DNA of 19,086 bases from an uncultured Treponema sp. (GCA_938039145.1 CALHVG010000026.1:1-19086); one strand, 5' to 3'; numbered from the stretch's first letter, positions 5,248 through 13,027 are shown. Notes: a model not told the origin generated them from the letters alone. Numbers and translations are program-made.

Positions 5248-6192
5248 TTGCGCATAAGAAAAATTATTTTCGTGGTTTTTGCGATTTTTCTTTCCGTGCC
5301 TTCGTTCTGCAAAACTAACATTGCGCTTGTAAAGGGAATGTCGTCCGTTCCGTATGCGTTCATGTTCTTGGAAAAATCTGACGGAGAGCCTTCGTATAAT
5401 TTTATTCGCTTTTCTTCTGTGAAGGATGCCGCACTTTCTTTGATGGAAGCAAAAACCGATGCGCTTATACTTCCGGTGAATGTCGCCGCTCTCCTTTACG
5501 ATTTTTTGGACGGAAAAATCCTATGTGCCGCCGTAACGCAGAACATGGATTTTTATTCCGTGTCGTCGAATTCTTCTTTGAAAAATCTTTCCGACCTTCT
5601 TGGTAAAAAAATCTCCGTAACTAAAGGCGGAATAGGCGAAGGATTTATCTCATGGGTTATGGAAGAAAGCGCTCTTTCCATGGAAAACGGAGGCGGCGTT
5701 ATGAAAATCCAATGGGAAGAAAACGAGGCTTTTTCCGCTGCAAAACTGTTGAGCGGAGAGGTAGACAACGCTTTTCTTTCGGAGCCTGCCGTTTCGAACG
5801 TTTTAAAACGCTCCGGATTTTATATTTCCGCCGATTTTCAGGAAGAATTTTCTGCGATAAAAGGAAGGAACAGGCATCTTCCAAAAAACGTGCTTGTGGT
5901 CCGCCGAAATTTCTGCTCGGAAGATATTGAATCTCTTGAAAATCTTCTTTCTTCCGTAAAAAAATCCATAGAATCCGTGAACAAAAATCCTTCTTCCGCG
6001 GCTTTTATTTGCAAAAAGTTCGATGCCGTGGGCGAACATTCCGTCCTTGGAAAGGCTATTCAAAGAGCGAACTTTACTTTTGAAAGGGCGGAGGACGCCA
6101 AAAGCGGAATATACGAAGTCCTCGAACTTTGCAACAGGGTAAGTCATGAAAAAATTGCGGTTCCCGACGGGGAGTTTTTGCTGGGATATTAA
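5248..6192 (+). CDS. Exported solute-binding-like protein (NMT1/TauA type)
   Basis: A 314-residue protein with a signal peptide: RIRK, a hydrophobic stretch at about 5-18, then SVPSFCKT. The residue before the cysteine is Phe, so a lipobox is doubtful and ordinary signal-peptidase cleavage near residue 21 is more likely. The mature part resembles periplasmic ABC-transporter binding proteins of the NMT1/THI5/SsuA-TauA group: an early strand (NIALVKG), a region scoring inputs (TDALILPVNVAALL), GKKISVTKGGIGEG at about 119-132, and GEVDNAFLSEPAVSNVL in the second lobe. The ligand cannot be read. No permease or ATPase gene is adjacent, which is unusual for a binding protein. It begins directly after the clpC stop with TTG, so it belongs to that transcript. 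The fold assignment is fairly safe, the transport role less so. Confidence 0.75.
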   Translation: MRIRKIIFVVFAIFLSVPSFCKTNIALVKGMSSVPYAFMFLEKSDGEPSYNFIRFSSVKDAALSLMEAKTDALILPVNVAALLYDFLDGKILCAAVTQNMDFYSVSSNSSLKNLSDLLGKKISVTKGGIGEGFISWVMEESALSMENGGGVMKIQWEENEAFSAAKLLSGEVDNAFLSEPAVSNVLKRSGFYISADFQEEFSAIKGRNRHLPKNVLVVRRNFCSEDIESLENLLSSVKKSIESVNKNPSSAAFICKKFDAVGEHSVLGKAIQRANFTFERAEDAKSGIYEVLELCNRVSHEKIAVPDGEFLLGY

Positions 6193-6200
6193 CAAGTGAA

Positions 6201-6229
6201 TTGAGAATTATGTCGATTTCGTTTACAAT
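6201..6229 (+). promoter_or_regulatory. Sigma70-type promoter for the phosphoribosyltransferase group
   Basis: TTGAGA (6201-6206) and TACAAT (6224-6229) are separated by 17 bases, close to consensus in both hexamers. Transcription would begin near 6236, giving a leader of about 29 bases with AGAGG at 6251-6255 ahead of the ATG at 6265. Confidence 0.65.
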
Positions 6230-6264
6230 GACCTGTCGATTTTACATAAAAGAGGTTTTTTTCG

Positions 6265-6894
6265 ATGTTTAAAGAATTTTTGCCGTTCGATACCGTACGA
6301 GACGATGCGTTGAAACTCGCTCATAAAATGTACAGCGAGGATGGATTCGTTCCCGACGTGATTTACTGTTCTCTTAGGGGCGGTGCGTACATGGCGAACG
6401 TGATTAGCGAGTATTACAAAATAGCGCACCGCTCACATCATCCTGTTTTGTTTGCCGCCGTGGTTGCCCGTTCGTACACGGACGTAAGAAAATCCACGTC
6501 AAGGGTTTATGTGGACGGATGGACATATCCTCCTGCAAATCTTCGCCCCGGCGATAGGATAATGCTTGTGGACGACATTTTTGACACCGGAAAGACGATA
6601 AACGCCCTTGTAGATATTCTGCTTGATTATGGAATGAACAGGGAGGACATAAAAGTCGTCGTCCATGACTACAAGGAAGACTCTCGAAGGGAAAAACTTT
6701 CCGTGATTCCCGACTATTATTGCAGAAAAATCGTAGTGAACACCCCTGAAGAGGACAGATGGATTCATTATATGAGCCATGAGCTTGTAGGGCTTTCCGC
6801 CGACGAACTTGAAAAGCATTATTTTTCAAAAGATTCGGAACTGAAGCGAATCTTAAAGCCCCTGTTTGTCGAAAACGAAAGCAATAACGGCTAG
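6265..6894 (+). CDS. Phosphoribosyltransferase family protein, Hpt1/COG2236-like
   Basis: This 209-residue cytoplasmic protein has the type I phosphoribosyltransferase signature. The PRPP-binding loop VDDIFDTGKT is at 102-111, preceded by hydrophobic residues and GDRI, and an earlier CSLRGGAYMA segment (about 36-45) fits the PPi loop. Enzymes of this fold join a base to PRPP, or the reverse, in salvage or regulation. The overall look is that of the purine-type Hpt1 group, but the hood region that sets base specificity is not something I can read, so hypoxanthine, xanthine or guanine use is unproven. The ATG at 6265 follows AGAGG by 9 bases and has its own promoter. A secreted protein gene follows after 26 bp, with no evident functional link. 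Confidence 0.85.
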   Translation: MFKEFLPFDTVRDDALKLAHKMYSEDGFVPDVIYCSLRGGAYMANVISEYYKIAHRSHHPVLFAAVVARSYTDVRKSTSRVYVDGWTYPPANLRPGDRIMLVDDIFDTGKTINALVDILLDYGMNREDIKVVVHDYKEDSRREKLSVIPDYYCRKIVVNTPEEDRWIHYMSHELVGLSADELEKHYFSKDSELKRILKPLFVENESNNG

Positions 6895-6920
6895 AAAAAT
6901 GCCTTAAAAAGGGAGCGCAG

Positions 6921-9038
6921 ATGAACAGAAAATTTTCGCTTGTGGCAATGTTTTTTTTAGTCCTTTTCGGATTTTTTGTCCCCAAATTGTTTTCGCAATC
7001 GGTTGTAAATCCCGGGAACGGCGTTTGGGCTAACCGTCAAATTTTGGTGCTGGATTTACCCGGCGGAATGAACGCCTATTATTCGCTTTCCGGAAACGAC
7101 CCCGAATCTTACGGTTTTGCGTACGACGGTCCTGTCCTTTTGGATGTTGAAGGCGACGTTTATCTTAGGGTGGTTTTTGTTTCGGCGGACGGAAAAAAAC
7201 TGAACGAGAACATTTTCTACACGGTAAAAAATGCGCCTCTCCCAAAAGATTCGGCTGCCTACGATTTTATCGAGAATGTTGTCGCAAACGGACTTGTCGA
7301 TTACACAGCCGGAACGAATTTTTCGATTCCTTCTTCGCTTGAATACAGTTTCGGAAACGGCGATGAAAGTTTCCAGCCGGGTTCTTCTCTTTTTCTGCCT
7401 GCGGATTCCGTTGTTCAAAGGACTGTTTCCTGCACGGTCTCCGACGGAACTTCTTTTTGGAAATTCGCCGTAAGGATAAATCCTTCGCTTTCAGGAATTT
7501 TCAGCCGCAAGGACGTTCCGTTTACGATTGAAGACTGGAAAACCGTCCGGTTCACGGACATGAACTTGATATACAGAATTGACGACAAATGGTGGGAGCA
7601 GCCGAAAATCCCTTTGACATTGGATAGAAGCGTAAGCCACATGATAAGCTGGCAGAGCGTGGATTATTCTTCGGAAAACACGGTGAAATTTTTTGTGCTT
7701 CCGCCAAGACCTAAAATCAACGTCGAAACCGAGCCGAACGGTGTAAAGTATATCCGTTCCCAAGGGGATTCAGGCTACAAATTCGGCATTGTTGATGGCG
7801 ACGGGGATATTTCAGGGCTTTACGATTCCATCCGGTTCGACACTTTTCAAGGAGACCTTTTTTCAGGCTCTGTTCGGACGGGCGTTTATTACGATTCCGT
7901 TTATCAGGGCGAGATTGGCATAGATTTCAGGGTGAACAAACGCCTTCCTTCAAAACCGGTGATTTCATCTTCCGCAGAAGGCGGTTGGGCTAGAAAAGCG
8001 GTAACGTTGGACATAAAAAAATCCTCGGAACTGGAACTTTTCGTTTGCGTGCAAGGACCTTTAATCGTTGAGGAGGGCTGGAAAAACGGAGACGTTATGT
8101 TCAGTTTTCTTGAAGAAGAATTCAAAAAATTAGATTCAGGAAAAGTCTTTCTTTCTCCTTCGATAGACGGTGCGGTTGCATACAAAGTCAGCGCATATGC
8201 CATGGATTCAAATGGAAACAAAAGCGGAACAAGCGAATATTCGGTTGTAATCGATTCGTGCAACTATTACGTGGATATGGAAACCGGGATGAGGCTTTCA
8301 GTGCCTGCGGACGGAACAAGCGAGCGGCCGTTCGGAACTTTTTCGGAACTTTTTTCGCACATTGACGGCTCCGGTTTTGTACGCATTAACCTAAAAGGAA
8401 TGATGGAAATGCCTTGCGAAAGATTTGAGCTTACTTCCAACATGGAGATTTTAGGTTCGGGCGACGCAAGAATTTTTTTCCCTGAAAACGCATCGTTGGT
8501 CGTACGGGATGCAAGCCTTGCGATTTCCGATTGCCTTATAACCTATGCGGAAAAGTCTTCGTCTGATGAGGCGGTTTTTTCTGAAAACCATTCGCTTTTT
8601 TCGCTCGAAAGGGGAGTTTTGATATTTGATTCCGTGGATCTTTCTGCGATTTTCGGAAAAAACGGAGTGATAGTCGATTCATCGTCGTCCGTGGTTACCA
8701 TAAAGGATTCCGGAATAACAGGCTCGGCGAACAATTATTCTGCGTGCGTTGCGGCTGTGGATTCAAAAATTTCGGTGAAAAACTCAAAAATCACGACCGT
8801 AGCATCGACCGGGGTTTCGTTCACGTGCCAGGGCGGACTTTTTGAATTGAGGAAAAGCCGTTGTTCCGTGATTGGCGTGATGGGGCGGATTGCGGAACTT
8901 TTCAATACACATTCATCGATAACGGACAACGAGTTTTCCGCACAGTTAAAAAAGACCATGGGAAACGGAAAAGCAATCTACATGGATGCAAAAAATCTTT
9001 CCATTGAGGATTTTTCGAACTCAAGTTCGGGATTCTAG
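6921..9038 (+). CDS. Large secreted protein with beta-sandwich modules and probable beta-helix
   Basis: A 705-residue protein with a signal peptide (MNRK, hydrophobic core 6-20, likely cleavage after about residue 26, LFSQ/S). The first module (about 30-100: AYYSLSGNDPESYG then a YDGPVLL strand and LRVVFVSADGK) resembles the chitobiase/beta-hexosaminidase C-terminal domain, often found as linker modules in spirochaete surface proteins. Similar beta-rich modules seem to repeat at about 205-265 and 345-440. From N448-YYVD a stretch with ADGTSERPFGTF matches the opening of right-handed parallel beta-helix proteins, and the remaining 250 residues have the short-strand pattern of such a helix. No catalytic set is visible, so binding or structural work is as likely as enzymatic. 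GGGAGCG lies before the ATG. The stop is 4 bp before the rnhB ATG. Confidence 0.75.
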   Translation: MNRKFSLVAMFFLVLFGFFVPKLFSQSVVNPGNGVWANRQILVLDLPGGMNAYYSLSGNDPESYGFAYDGPVLLDVEGDVYLRVVFVSADGKKLNENIFYTVKNAPLPKDSAAYDFIENVVANGLVDYTAGTNFSIPSSLEYSFGNGDESFQPGSSLFLPADSVVQRTVSCTVSDGTSFWKFAVRINPSLSGIFSRKDVPFTIEDWKTVRFTDMNLIYRIDDKWWEQPKIPLTLDRSVSHMISWQSVDYSSENTVKFFVLPPRPKINVETEPNGVKYIRSQGDSGYKFGIVDGDGDISGLYDSIRFDTFQGDLFSGSVRTGVYYDSVYQGEIGIDFRVNKRLPSKPVISSSAEGGWARKAVTLDIKKSSELELFVCVQGPLIVEEGWKNGDVMFSFLEEEFKKLDSGKVFLSPSIDGAVAYKVSAYAMDSNGNKSGTSEYSVVIDSCNYYVDMETGMRLSVPADGTSERPFGTFSELFSHIDGSGFVRINLKGMMEMPCERFELTSNMEILGSGDARIFFPENASLVVRDASLAISDCLITYAEKSSSDEAVFSENHSLFSLERGVLIFDSVDLSAIFGKNGVIVDSSSSVVTIKDSGITGSANNYSACVAAVDSKISVKNSKITTVASTGVSFTCQGGLFELRKSRCSVIGVMGRIAELFNTHSSITDNEFSAQLKKTMGNGKAIYMDAKNLSIEDFSNSSSGF

Positions 9039-9042
9039 TTTT

Positions 9043-9636
9043 ATGGCGGATTTTATATGCGGTTTGGACGAGGCTGGGCGAGGTCCTTTGGCAGGACCGG
9101 TGAGCGCCGCCGCCGTTATATTGCCTTCGGATTTTCCTTTGGAATTTTTAAACGATTCCAAAAAACTTTCCGAAAAAAAACGTGAAATAGCTGAAAAGGT
9201 GATAAAAGAAAAGGCTCTTTGGGCGGTTTCCTTTGTGAACGCCGAAGAAATAGACAGGATAAACATTCTGAACGCAAGCCTGAAGGCTATGAAACTTGCC
9301 TTTGAAAGCCTTTCTGAAAAACTCTCGCCTTGGTTAAAAGTAAACGGATTTTTGAACGATGCCCACTCTCTTCGTGTAATAGCGGACGGAAACAAAACAC
9401 CGCCGATAGAAGGCTTCGCTGTCGAGTGCATGGTAAAGGCGGACGCAAAAATTCCTTCCGTGATGGCGGCAAGCATACTCGCAAAAGTTGAGCGGGATAG
9501 GTTTATGTGCTCGATGGATAAACTATACCCGGAATACGGTTACGCAAAGCACAAAGGTTATCCCACAAAGGAACACAGGGAAATATGCCGCAGACTTGGA
9601 CCTTCTCCGATTCAGCGCATGAGTTTTAAATATTGA
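9043..9636 (+). CDS. rnhB: Ribonuclease HII
   Basis: This 197-residue enzyme cleaves RNA in RNA-DNA hybrids and single ribonucleotides embedded in DNA. The four metal-binding acids of the family are visible: D9 and E10 in GLDEAGRGPLAGP, D115 in IADGNK, and D134 in KADAKIP, the last followed by the conserved AASILAKVERD helix. NDSKKLSEKKR is also typical. An in-frame ATG at 8986 would add 19 residues inside the preceding gene that look nothing like the family, so I choose the ATG at 9043, 4 bases after the upstream stop. No strong Shine-Dalgarno is seen, which fits translational coupling. It is last in its plus-strand group and faces the PUR-domain gene head-on. Confidence 0.97.
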   Translation: MADFICGLDEAGRGPLAGPVSAAAVILPSDFPLEFLNDSKKLSEKKREIAEKVIKEKALWAVSFVNAEEIDRINILNASLKAMKLAFESLSEKLSPWLKVNGFLNDAHSLRVIADGNKTPPIEGFAVECMVKADAKIPSVMAASILAKVERDRFMCSMDKLYPEYGYAKHKGYPTKEHREICRRLGPSPIQRMSFKY

Positions 9637-9655
9637 AAAAGCCGCTTTTTTTGTG
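9636..9655. terminator. Possible weak terminator between convergent genes
   Basis: AAAAAG (9636-9641) pairs with CTTTTT (9645-9650) around three bases, with two further Ts. The stem is nearly all A-T, so its strength is doubtful, but it sits right after the rnhB stop codon. Confidence 0.3.
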
Positions 9656-9712
9656 AGTGGGTAGTTCAAATCTGCGTTCCGTTTTATTCTGCTGATTTTT
9701 TAAGGAACGAAA

Positions 9713-10096
9713 TTATTTTCCGTCGCTATCGGTTTTTCGTTTTGAGACAACGTGGATTCTTCCGGTTTTCTTTACCTGCGGCGGAAGAGGTTTTTCTTCC
9801 TCTTTTTTAAGGCAGTATTTTTTTATTTTTTCCGCTTTCCGTTCTGCCCTTATCTTCGCTCTTGCTTTGTTCTCTCTTTCTATATAGGCAAGCGAGACGT
9901 TCAATCCTTGAAGAAATTTCTGCAGGTCGTCCGCAAAAATGGCAATCTGGTGCCTGTTGATGTCCGAACCTTCTTTGCTTTTCGATTCCACTATCTGAAG
10001 AAAAACGTCTCCCGCTCGGTTTTCCTTTACGTTAAAAAAGTAGGAGCGGTTGTCAAGATAGACTTCATTCGTGTAAAGTTCTCCGCGTGCACCCAT
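9713..10096 (-). CDS. PUR-domain nucleic-acid-binding protein (BpuR/DUF3276-like)
   Basis: A 127-residue protein whose first 70 residues carry the bacterial PUR signature: MGARGELYT, then YFFNVKENRAGDVFLQIVES, then RHQIAIFADDLQKF. The Borrelia burgdorferi member, BpuR, binds DNA and RNA and modulates expression of other genes; this similarity is from memory. Residues 75-127 form a strongly basic tail (RKAEKIKKYCLKK, QVKK, SKRK) that should add non-specific nucleic-acid affinity. The start is firm: AAGGAAGG lies at 10102-10109, five bases before the ATG, and the protein begins as the family does. It is the last of the minus-strand genes, 80 bp after the cysteine desulfurase, with a candidate promoter of its own. 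The target sequence or RNA cannot be inferred. Confidence 0.87.
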   Translation of the reverse strand: MGARGELYTNEVYLDNRSYFFNVKENRAGDVFLQIVESKSKEGSDINRHQIAIFADDLQKFLQGLNVSLAYIERENKARAKIRAERKAEKIKKYCLKKEEEKPLPPQVKKTGRIHVVSKRKTDSDGK

Positions 10097-10150
10097 ATAT
10101 GCCTTCCTTGGTTTGTGTGTAATTGTTCATGAAAGAACTGCAGCCCATAG

Positions 10151-10180
10151 AAAATAGCCTAAAACTGCTGTCCTTGTCAA
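10151..10180 (-). promoter_or_regulatory. Candidate promoter for the PUR-domain gene
   Basis: On the minus strand TTGACA (10180-10175) and TATTTT (10156-10151) are 18 bases apart. The -35 hexamer overlaps the stop codon of the cysteine desulfurase gene. Transcription would start near 10144, giving a leader of about 48 bases. Confidence 0.5.
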
Positions 10181-11367
10181 TTAATGTTTTTTCCGTTGAA
10201 TTTTTTGCAGATTTCTTCTATTTTTTCGAACAGTTTTTCCATGTCGTTTTCGCTTGTGGAAAAGCCGAAGCTGAACCTCACGGAATTTTTTGCCGTATCG
10301 GAAGGAACTTTCATTGCGTTCAAGACGGGCCTTTCGTCTTTTTTTGAGCCGCATGCGCTTCCAGTCGAAATGCAGAATCCTTCGGAATCCAACGCCCTCA
10401 GCATCACTTGCCCCGGAATGTTATCGAATGAAGCCTGTATTATCCACGGCGAATAGTTTTCAGGATTTAAAATCCTTTCTCCGGGAATCACGACGCATCC
10501 TTTAAGAAGCGAAAGTTTTTTCACAAATTCCGATGTCGTCTTTTTCTGTTCTAAAAACCTTTTCTCTGCGGCTGGATTTTTTTCTGATATGAAATATTTT
10601 TTAAGGACTTTGGAAAACGCGATTGCGGCAAAAACGTTTTCAGTTCCGCTCCTTGTCCCGTTTTCCTGACCGCCGCCTCTCAAAAAAGGTTCTATCGTGT
10701 TCTTTGAATAAAGAAGCCCTATTCCCCGCGGTCCTGAAATTTTGTGTGCGCTGAACGATGCGCTGTCAATTCCTTCGTGGTTTAAAAAAAACGGAATTTT
10801 CCCTGCCGCCTGCACGCAATCCGTGTGGAATTTCGGACGGCGTTTTCCTTTGGAAACTTCTACAAGCATATCGGCGATTTCTTCTATCGGCTGGATTGCT
10901 CCAGTTTCGTTGTTCACCGCCATTACAGAAACGAAAACCGTGCTTGCTTTCAGCGATTTTTTTACGTTTTCAGGTGTTATTATTCCGTCTTTGTTTGAAG
11001 GAATTTCTTCTACTTCCCAGCCGCATTTTGAAAGTTCCGCCGCCATTTCATGCACGCTTGGATGTTCTATTGAACTGAAAAGCACATGACCTTTCTGTGG
11101 CTTGTTCAAAACCGAAAGAAGCGGAATGTGGTTGCTTTCAGTTCCGCCGCTGGTAAAAAAGAGCGTCTCGCTTTTTACGCCAAGCACTTCGGCGCATTCT
11201 TTTCGTGCCGCCTCAAGAAGAAGTTTTGCCTCTTTTCCTTTTGAGTGAAGGCTTGACGGATTTCCCCAGTTTTTCATCGAAAGTTCAAGGCTTTCTCTAA
11301 GGATTTCCTTGTCAGGCGGGCTTGTTGCAGCCCAGTCAAAATAATAGCCCGGTTTTTCTTCGTCCAT
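10177..11367 (-). CDS. Cysteine desulfurase (NifS/IscS class V aminotransferase)
   Basis: A 396-residue PLP enzyme that takes sulfur from cysteine, leaving alanine, for Fe-S clusters or tRNA thiolation. Visible residues: SGGTESNH (73-80) binding the cofactor phosphate, H102 in IEHPS stacking on PLP, D183 and Q186 in HTDCVQAAG, the Schiff-base lysine K209 in SAHKISGPRG, and the persulfide cysteine C339 in STGSACGS. The N-terminus YYFDWAATSPP is a slight variant of the usual YLDNAATT. Length is normal. No iscU or other cluster-assembly gene is next to it, so scaffold partner and pathway cannot be told. It follows the 209-residue exported protein gene by 77 bp on the same strand. The start ATG gives the expected N-terminus; only a weak GGAA precedes it. 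Confidence 0.94.
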   Translation of the reverse strand: MDEEKPGYYFDWAATSPPDKEILRESLELSMKNWGNPSSLHSKGKEAKLLLEAARKECAEVLGVKSETLFFTSGGTESNHIPLLSVLNKPQKGHVLFSSIEHPSVHEMAAELSKCGWEVEEIPSNKDGIITPENVKKSLKASTVFVSVMAVNNETGAIQPIEEIADMLVEVSKGKRRPKFHTDCVQAAGKIPFFLNHEGIDSASFSAHKISGPRGIGLLYSKNTIEPFLRGGGQENGTRSGTENVFAAIAFSKVLKKYFISEKNPAAEKRFLEQKKTTSEFVKKLSLLKGCVVIPGERILNPENYSPWIIQASFDNIPGQVMLRALDSEGFCISTGSACGSKKDERPVLNAMKVPSDTAKNSVRFSFGFSTSENDMEKLFEKIEEICKKFNGKNIN

Positions 11368-11444
11368 ATAAGTTCCGCATGAAGAATTCTTGAATTTTTC
11401 GGGCGTAAAAGGATTTTTCTTAAAAGCCCTGAGTGGAGAAGATT

Positions 11445-12074
11445 TTAATAATTTTTTGATTCCATTGCAAGAAAGTCGGCTTTCACTTTTTCAACTCTGC
11501 CGATTTCCCGTGAAAGCATTTTTCCGTAGTCGAGTTCGCCTGTCTTTATTCGCTCCCGCTCGTCCTCCCAGTTCTGCATCTCCGTCATAAAAAGAAACTT
11601 GAATCCGGGCGCATTTGCCTTTTCAGCCCACTGGAGGGCTTCCGTCCAATAGCTAAGCGATGCTTTGTAGCACGAAACGGCTTTTTCAAGATTGCGTAGA
11701 TATTCGTCTTTCCATGGAGCGTCGTAGAAATAGGCGACTTTTTTGTCGTATGTGCGCCCAAGCCGCAAATGCTGCTCTATCAGTTTCAGGTTTATGTGCA
11801 TCTGAAAAAGATAGCGGTATTTTTCCCATTCCTTTTCGTTTGAAATTTTTACTCTTGCGTAAAGCGGATTTGCAAAATCGGCTTGCAACGCCTTTTCAAG
11901 CCAATATATGTTTTCGATGCAGTCGTCAGGATACTGCTGGTAGTGGACATGATATAGCCTGTACCAGTCTTCCTTGAATTTTACCATGTACGAGATGGCA
12001 CGGGTTGTGGGAATTGAAAAAAATGCCGCCGCAAGTAAAAGAATCTGCAATGTTTTTGAAAATCGCTTTATCAC
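11445..12074 (-). CDS. Exported alpha-helical protein of unknown function
   Basis: A 209-residue protein I do not recognise. It has a signal peptide: MIKRFSKTLQ, a hydrophobic run ILLLAAAFF, then TTRA, an AxA-like site near residue 26, without a lipobox. It is therefore probably periplasmic. The rest is mainly helical and rich in Tyr, Trp and Glu/Lys, with pairs such as WYRLYHVHYQQYPDD, WEKYRYLF and ALQWAEKA that recall tetratricopeptide-like helix pairs, though I see no clean 34-residue repeat. The start is GTG (12074); no ATG nearby would keep the signal peptide, and no clear Shine-Dalgarno is visible, so the start is less certain than the gene. It lies upstream of the cysteine desulfurase with a 77-bp gap and no evident functional link. 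Confidence 0.7.
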   Translation of the reverse strand: MIKRFSKTLQILLLAAAFFSIPTTRAISYMVKFKEDWYRLYHVHYQQYPDDCIENIYWLEKALQADFANPLYARVKISNEKEWEKYRYLFQMHINLKLIEQHLRLGRTYDKKVAYFYDAPWKDEYLRNLEKAVSCYKASLSYWTEALQWAEKANAPGFKFLFMTEMQNWEDERERIKTGELDYGKMLSREIGRVEKVKADFLAMESKNY

Positions 12075-12339
12075 GCATTTATTATCGGTATCAGGAAAAA
12101 TATTATTAGACTTTGAAAATCATGCGGTGTTTTTTATGCGATTTTGTTTCTCGCAGATTAAAAACACACGGAACGAAAAGACGATTTCTTCGGTTTTTAT
12201 ATTTGTGAAAAGATTTCTGGAACTGAAAAATCGATTTTAAAATCTTTAATTGACATTTTTTAGTCGGATTTTTTCGATTTCTTGGCGGATTTTTTTCGGA
12301 TTTTCGTAAAATTTTCCGCCTTATTGCAATTTTATCCGT
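12075..12339. other. 265-bp A/T-rich intergenic region
   Basis: This lies between the tmk stop and the start of the exported protein gene, both on the minus strand, and should hold the promoter of the latter; I see only a TAATAAT-like -10 around 12103 without a convincing -35. It has two overlapping 12-bp palindromes, AAAATCGATTTT (12227-12238) and GATTTTAAAATC (12233-12244), and a GGCGGA/TCCGCC pair (12283-12320 approximately) that could end tmk transcription. No T-run at the right place, no gene, no RNA seen. Confidence 0.4.
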
Positions 12340-12960
12340 TCAGTTTCTTATTTTTTTTAGTTCTTCCACGATTTTTTCCGTGAGTTCCTCGACCGTTCTT
12401 TCAGCGTCAAGCGTAACGATTTTCATTTCCTTTCCTTTTTCCGTTCCGTCGAATTCTTTTATAACCGAATCGAACATTGCCGCGGTTTTTTTTTGGTAGT
12501 CGATTTTTTCGTATATTTCGGAAACTCCGCCTCGCTTTTCCACACGACGAATCGAGACTTCGGGATTTATCTTGAAATAAAAAAGCAGTTCGGGAAGAGG
12601 AAATGGGCTGTTTATAATAGAAGGAAGAGCGTCCGGGCATGAAACTGCCTGATATGCAAGGCTTGAAAAAATATATCTGTCGCTTACCACGAACATTCCT
12701 TTTTCCGTGTTTTCGATTATTCCGCCTTTTCCGTAGAGGTGTTCGGCTCTGTCCGCCGCAAAAAGATATGCCGCAGTCCTTGGGGAAAATTCCAGTTCCC
12801 CTTTGAGCATTCTCCTTAGAAAAAGCCCCGTCTCTCTGTCCGTAGGTTCTGCGGTTGTAATAAGCTCTTCCTTTTTGAAAAAGTTTCCAAGCCTTTTTAG
12901 CTGAGTTGTAGTTCCTGCGCCGTCGATTCCCTCGAACACTATAAATCGTTTAATAATCAT
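12340..12960 (-). CDS. tmk: Thymidylate kinase with variant P-loop
   Basis: A 206-residue enzyme phosphorylating dTMP to dTDP with ATP. The family plan is complete: P-loop region FEGIDGAGTTTQ at 9-20, the TMP-binding stretch TAEPTDRETG (about 36-45), ADRAEHL (69-75) and the SDRYIFSSLAYQ motif (about 93-104), with a basic lid (RRVEKRGG, about 138-145). The odd point is residue 17: the P-loop lysine that normally contacts ATP phosphates (GxGKT/S) is threonine, giving GAGTTTQ; the codon is ACT on the minus strand. The rest of the enzyme looks intact. The ATG at 12960 is preceded by AGGTG at a suitable distance. It is divergent from tamB, with a 67-bp shared upstream region. Confidence 0.95.
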   Translation of the reverse strand: MIIKRFIVFEGIDGAGTTTQLKRLGNFFKKEELITTAEPTDRETGLFLRRMLKGELEFSPRTAAYLFAADRAEHLYGKGGIIENTEKGMFVVSDRYIFSSLAYQAVSCPDALPSIINSPFPLPELLFYFKINPEVSIRRVEKRGGVSEIYEKIDYQKKTAAMFDSVIKEFDGTEKGKEMKIVTLDAERTVEELTEKIVEELKKIRN

Positions 12961-13027
12961 TCAAAGCACCTACAATAAAACCGATAATTTCTGTAGTATA
13001 GTCAAGCGGATTTTTGTTGTCCAGTAA
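12961..13027. promoter_or_regulatory. Divergent tmk/tamB upstream region
   Basis: Both genes start outward from these 67 bp, so promoters for both must lie here or reach into coding sequence. On the minus strand TTGACT is near 13005-13000, but no good -10 follows. On the plus strand TATAGT (12997-13002) is a fair -10 without a clear -35. Confidence 0.35.

Noticed and set aside
8986..9042. Upstream ATG for rnhB giving 19 more residues
   Set aside because: It overlaps the previous gene, and the added residues are unlike the family; the ATG at 9043 gives the usual N-terminus.
11974..12240. Plus-strand frame of 88 codons across the intergenic region
   Set aside because: It runs partly antisense to the exported protein gene, has no ribosome site, and its composition follows A/T-rich DNA.
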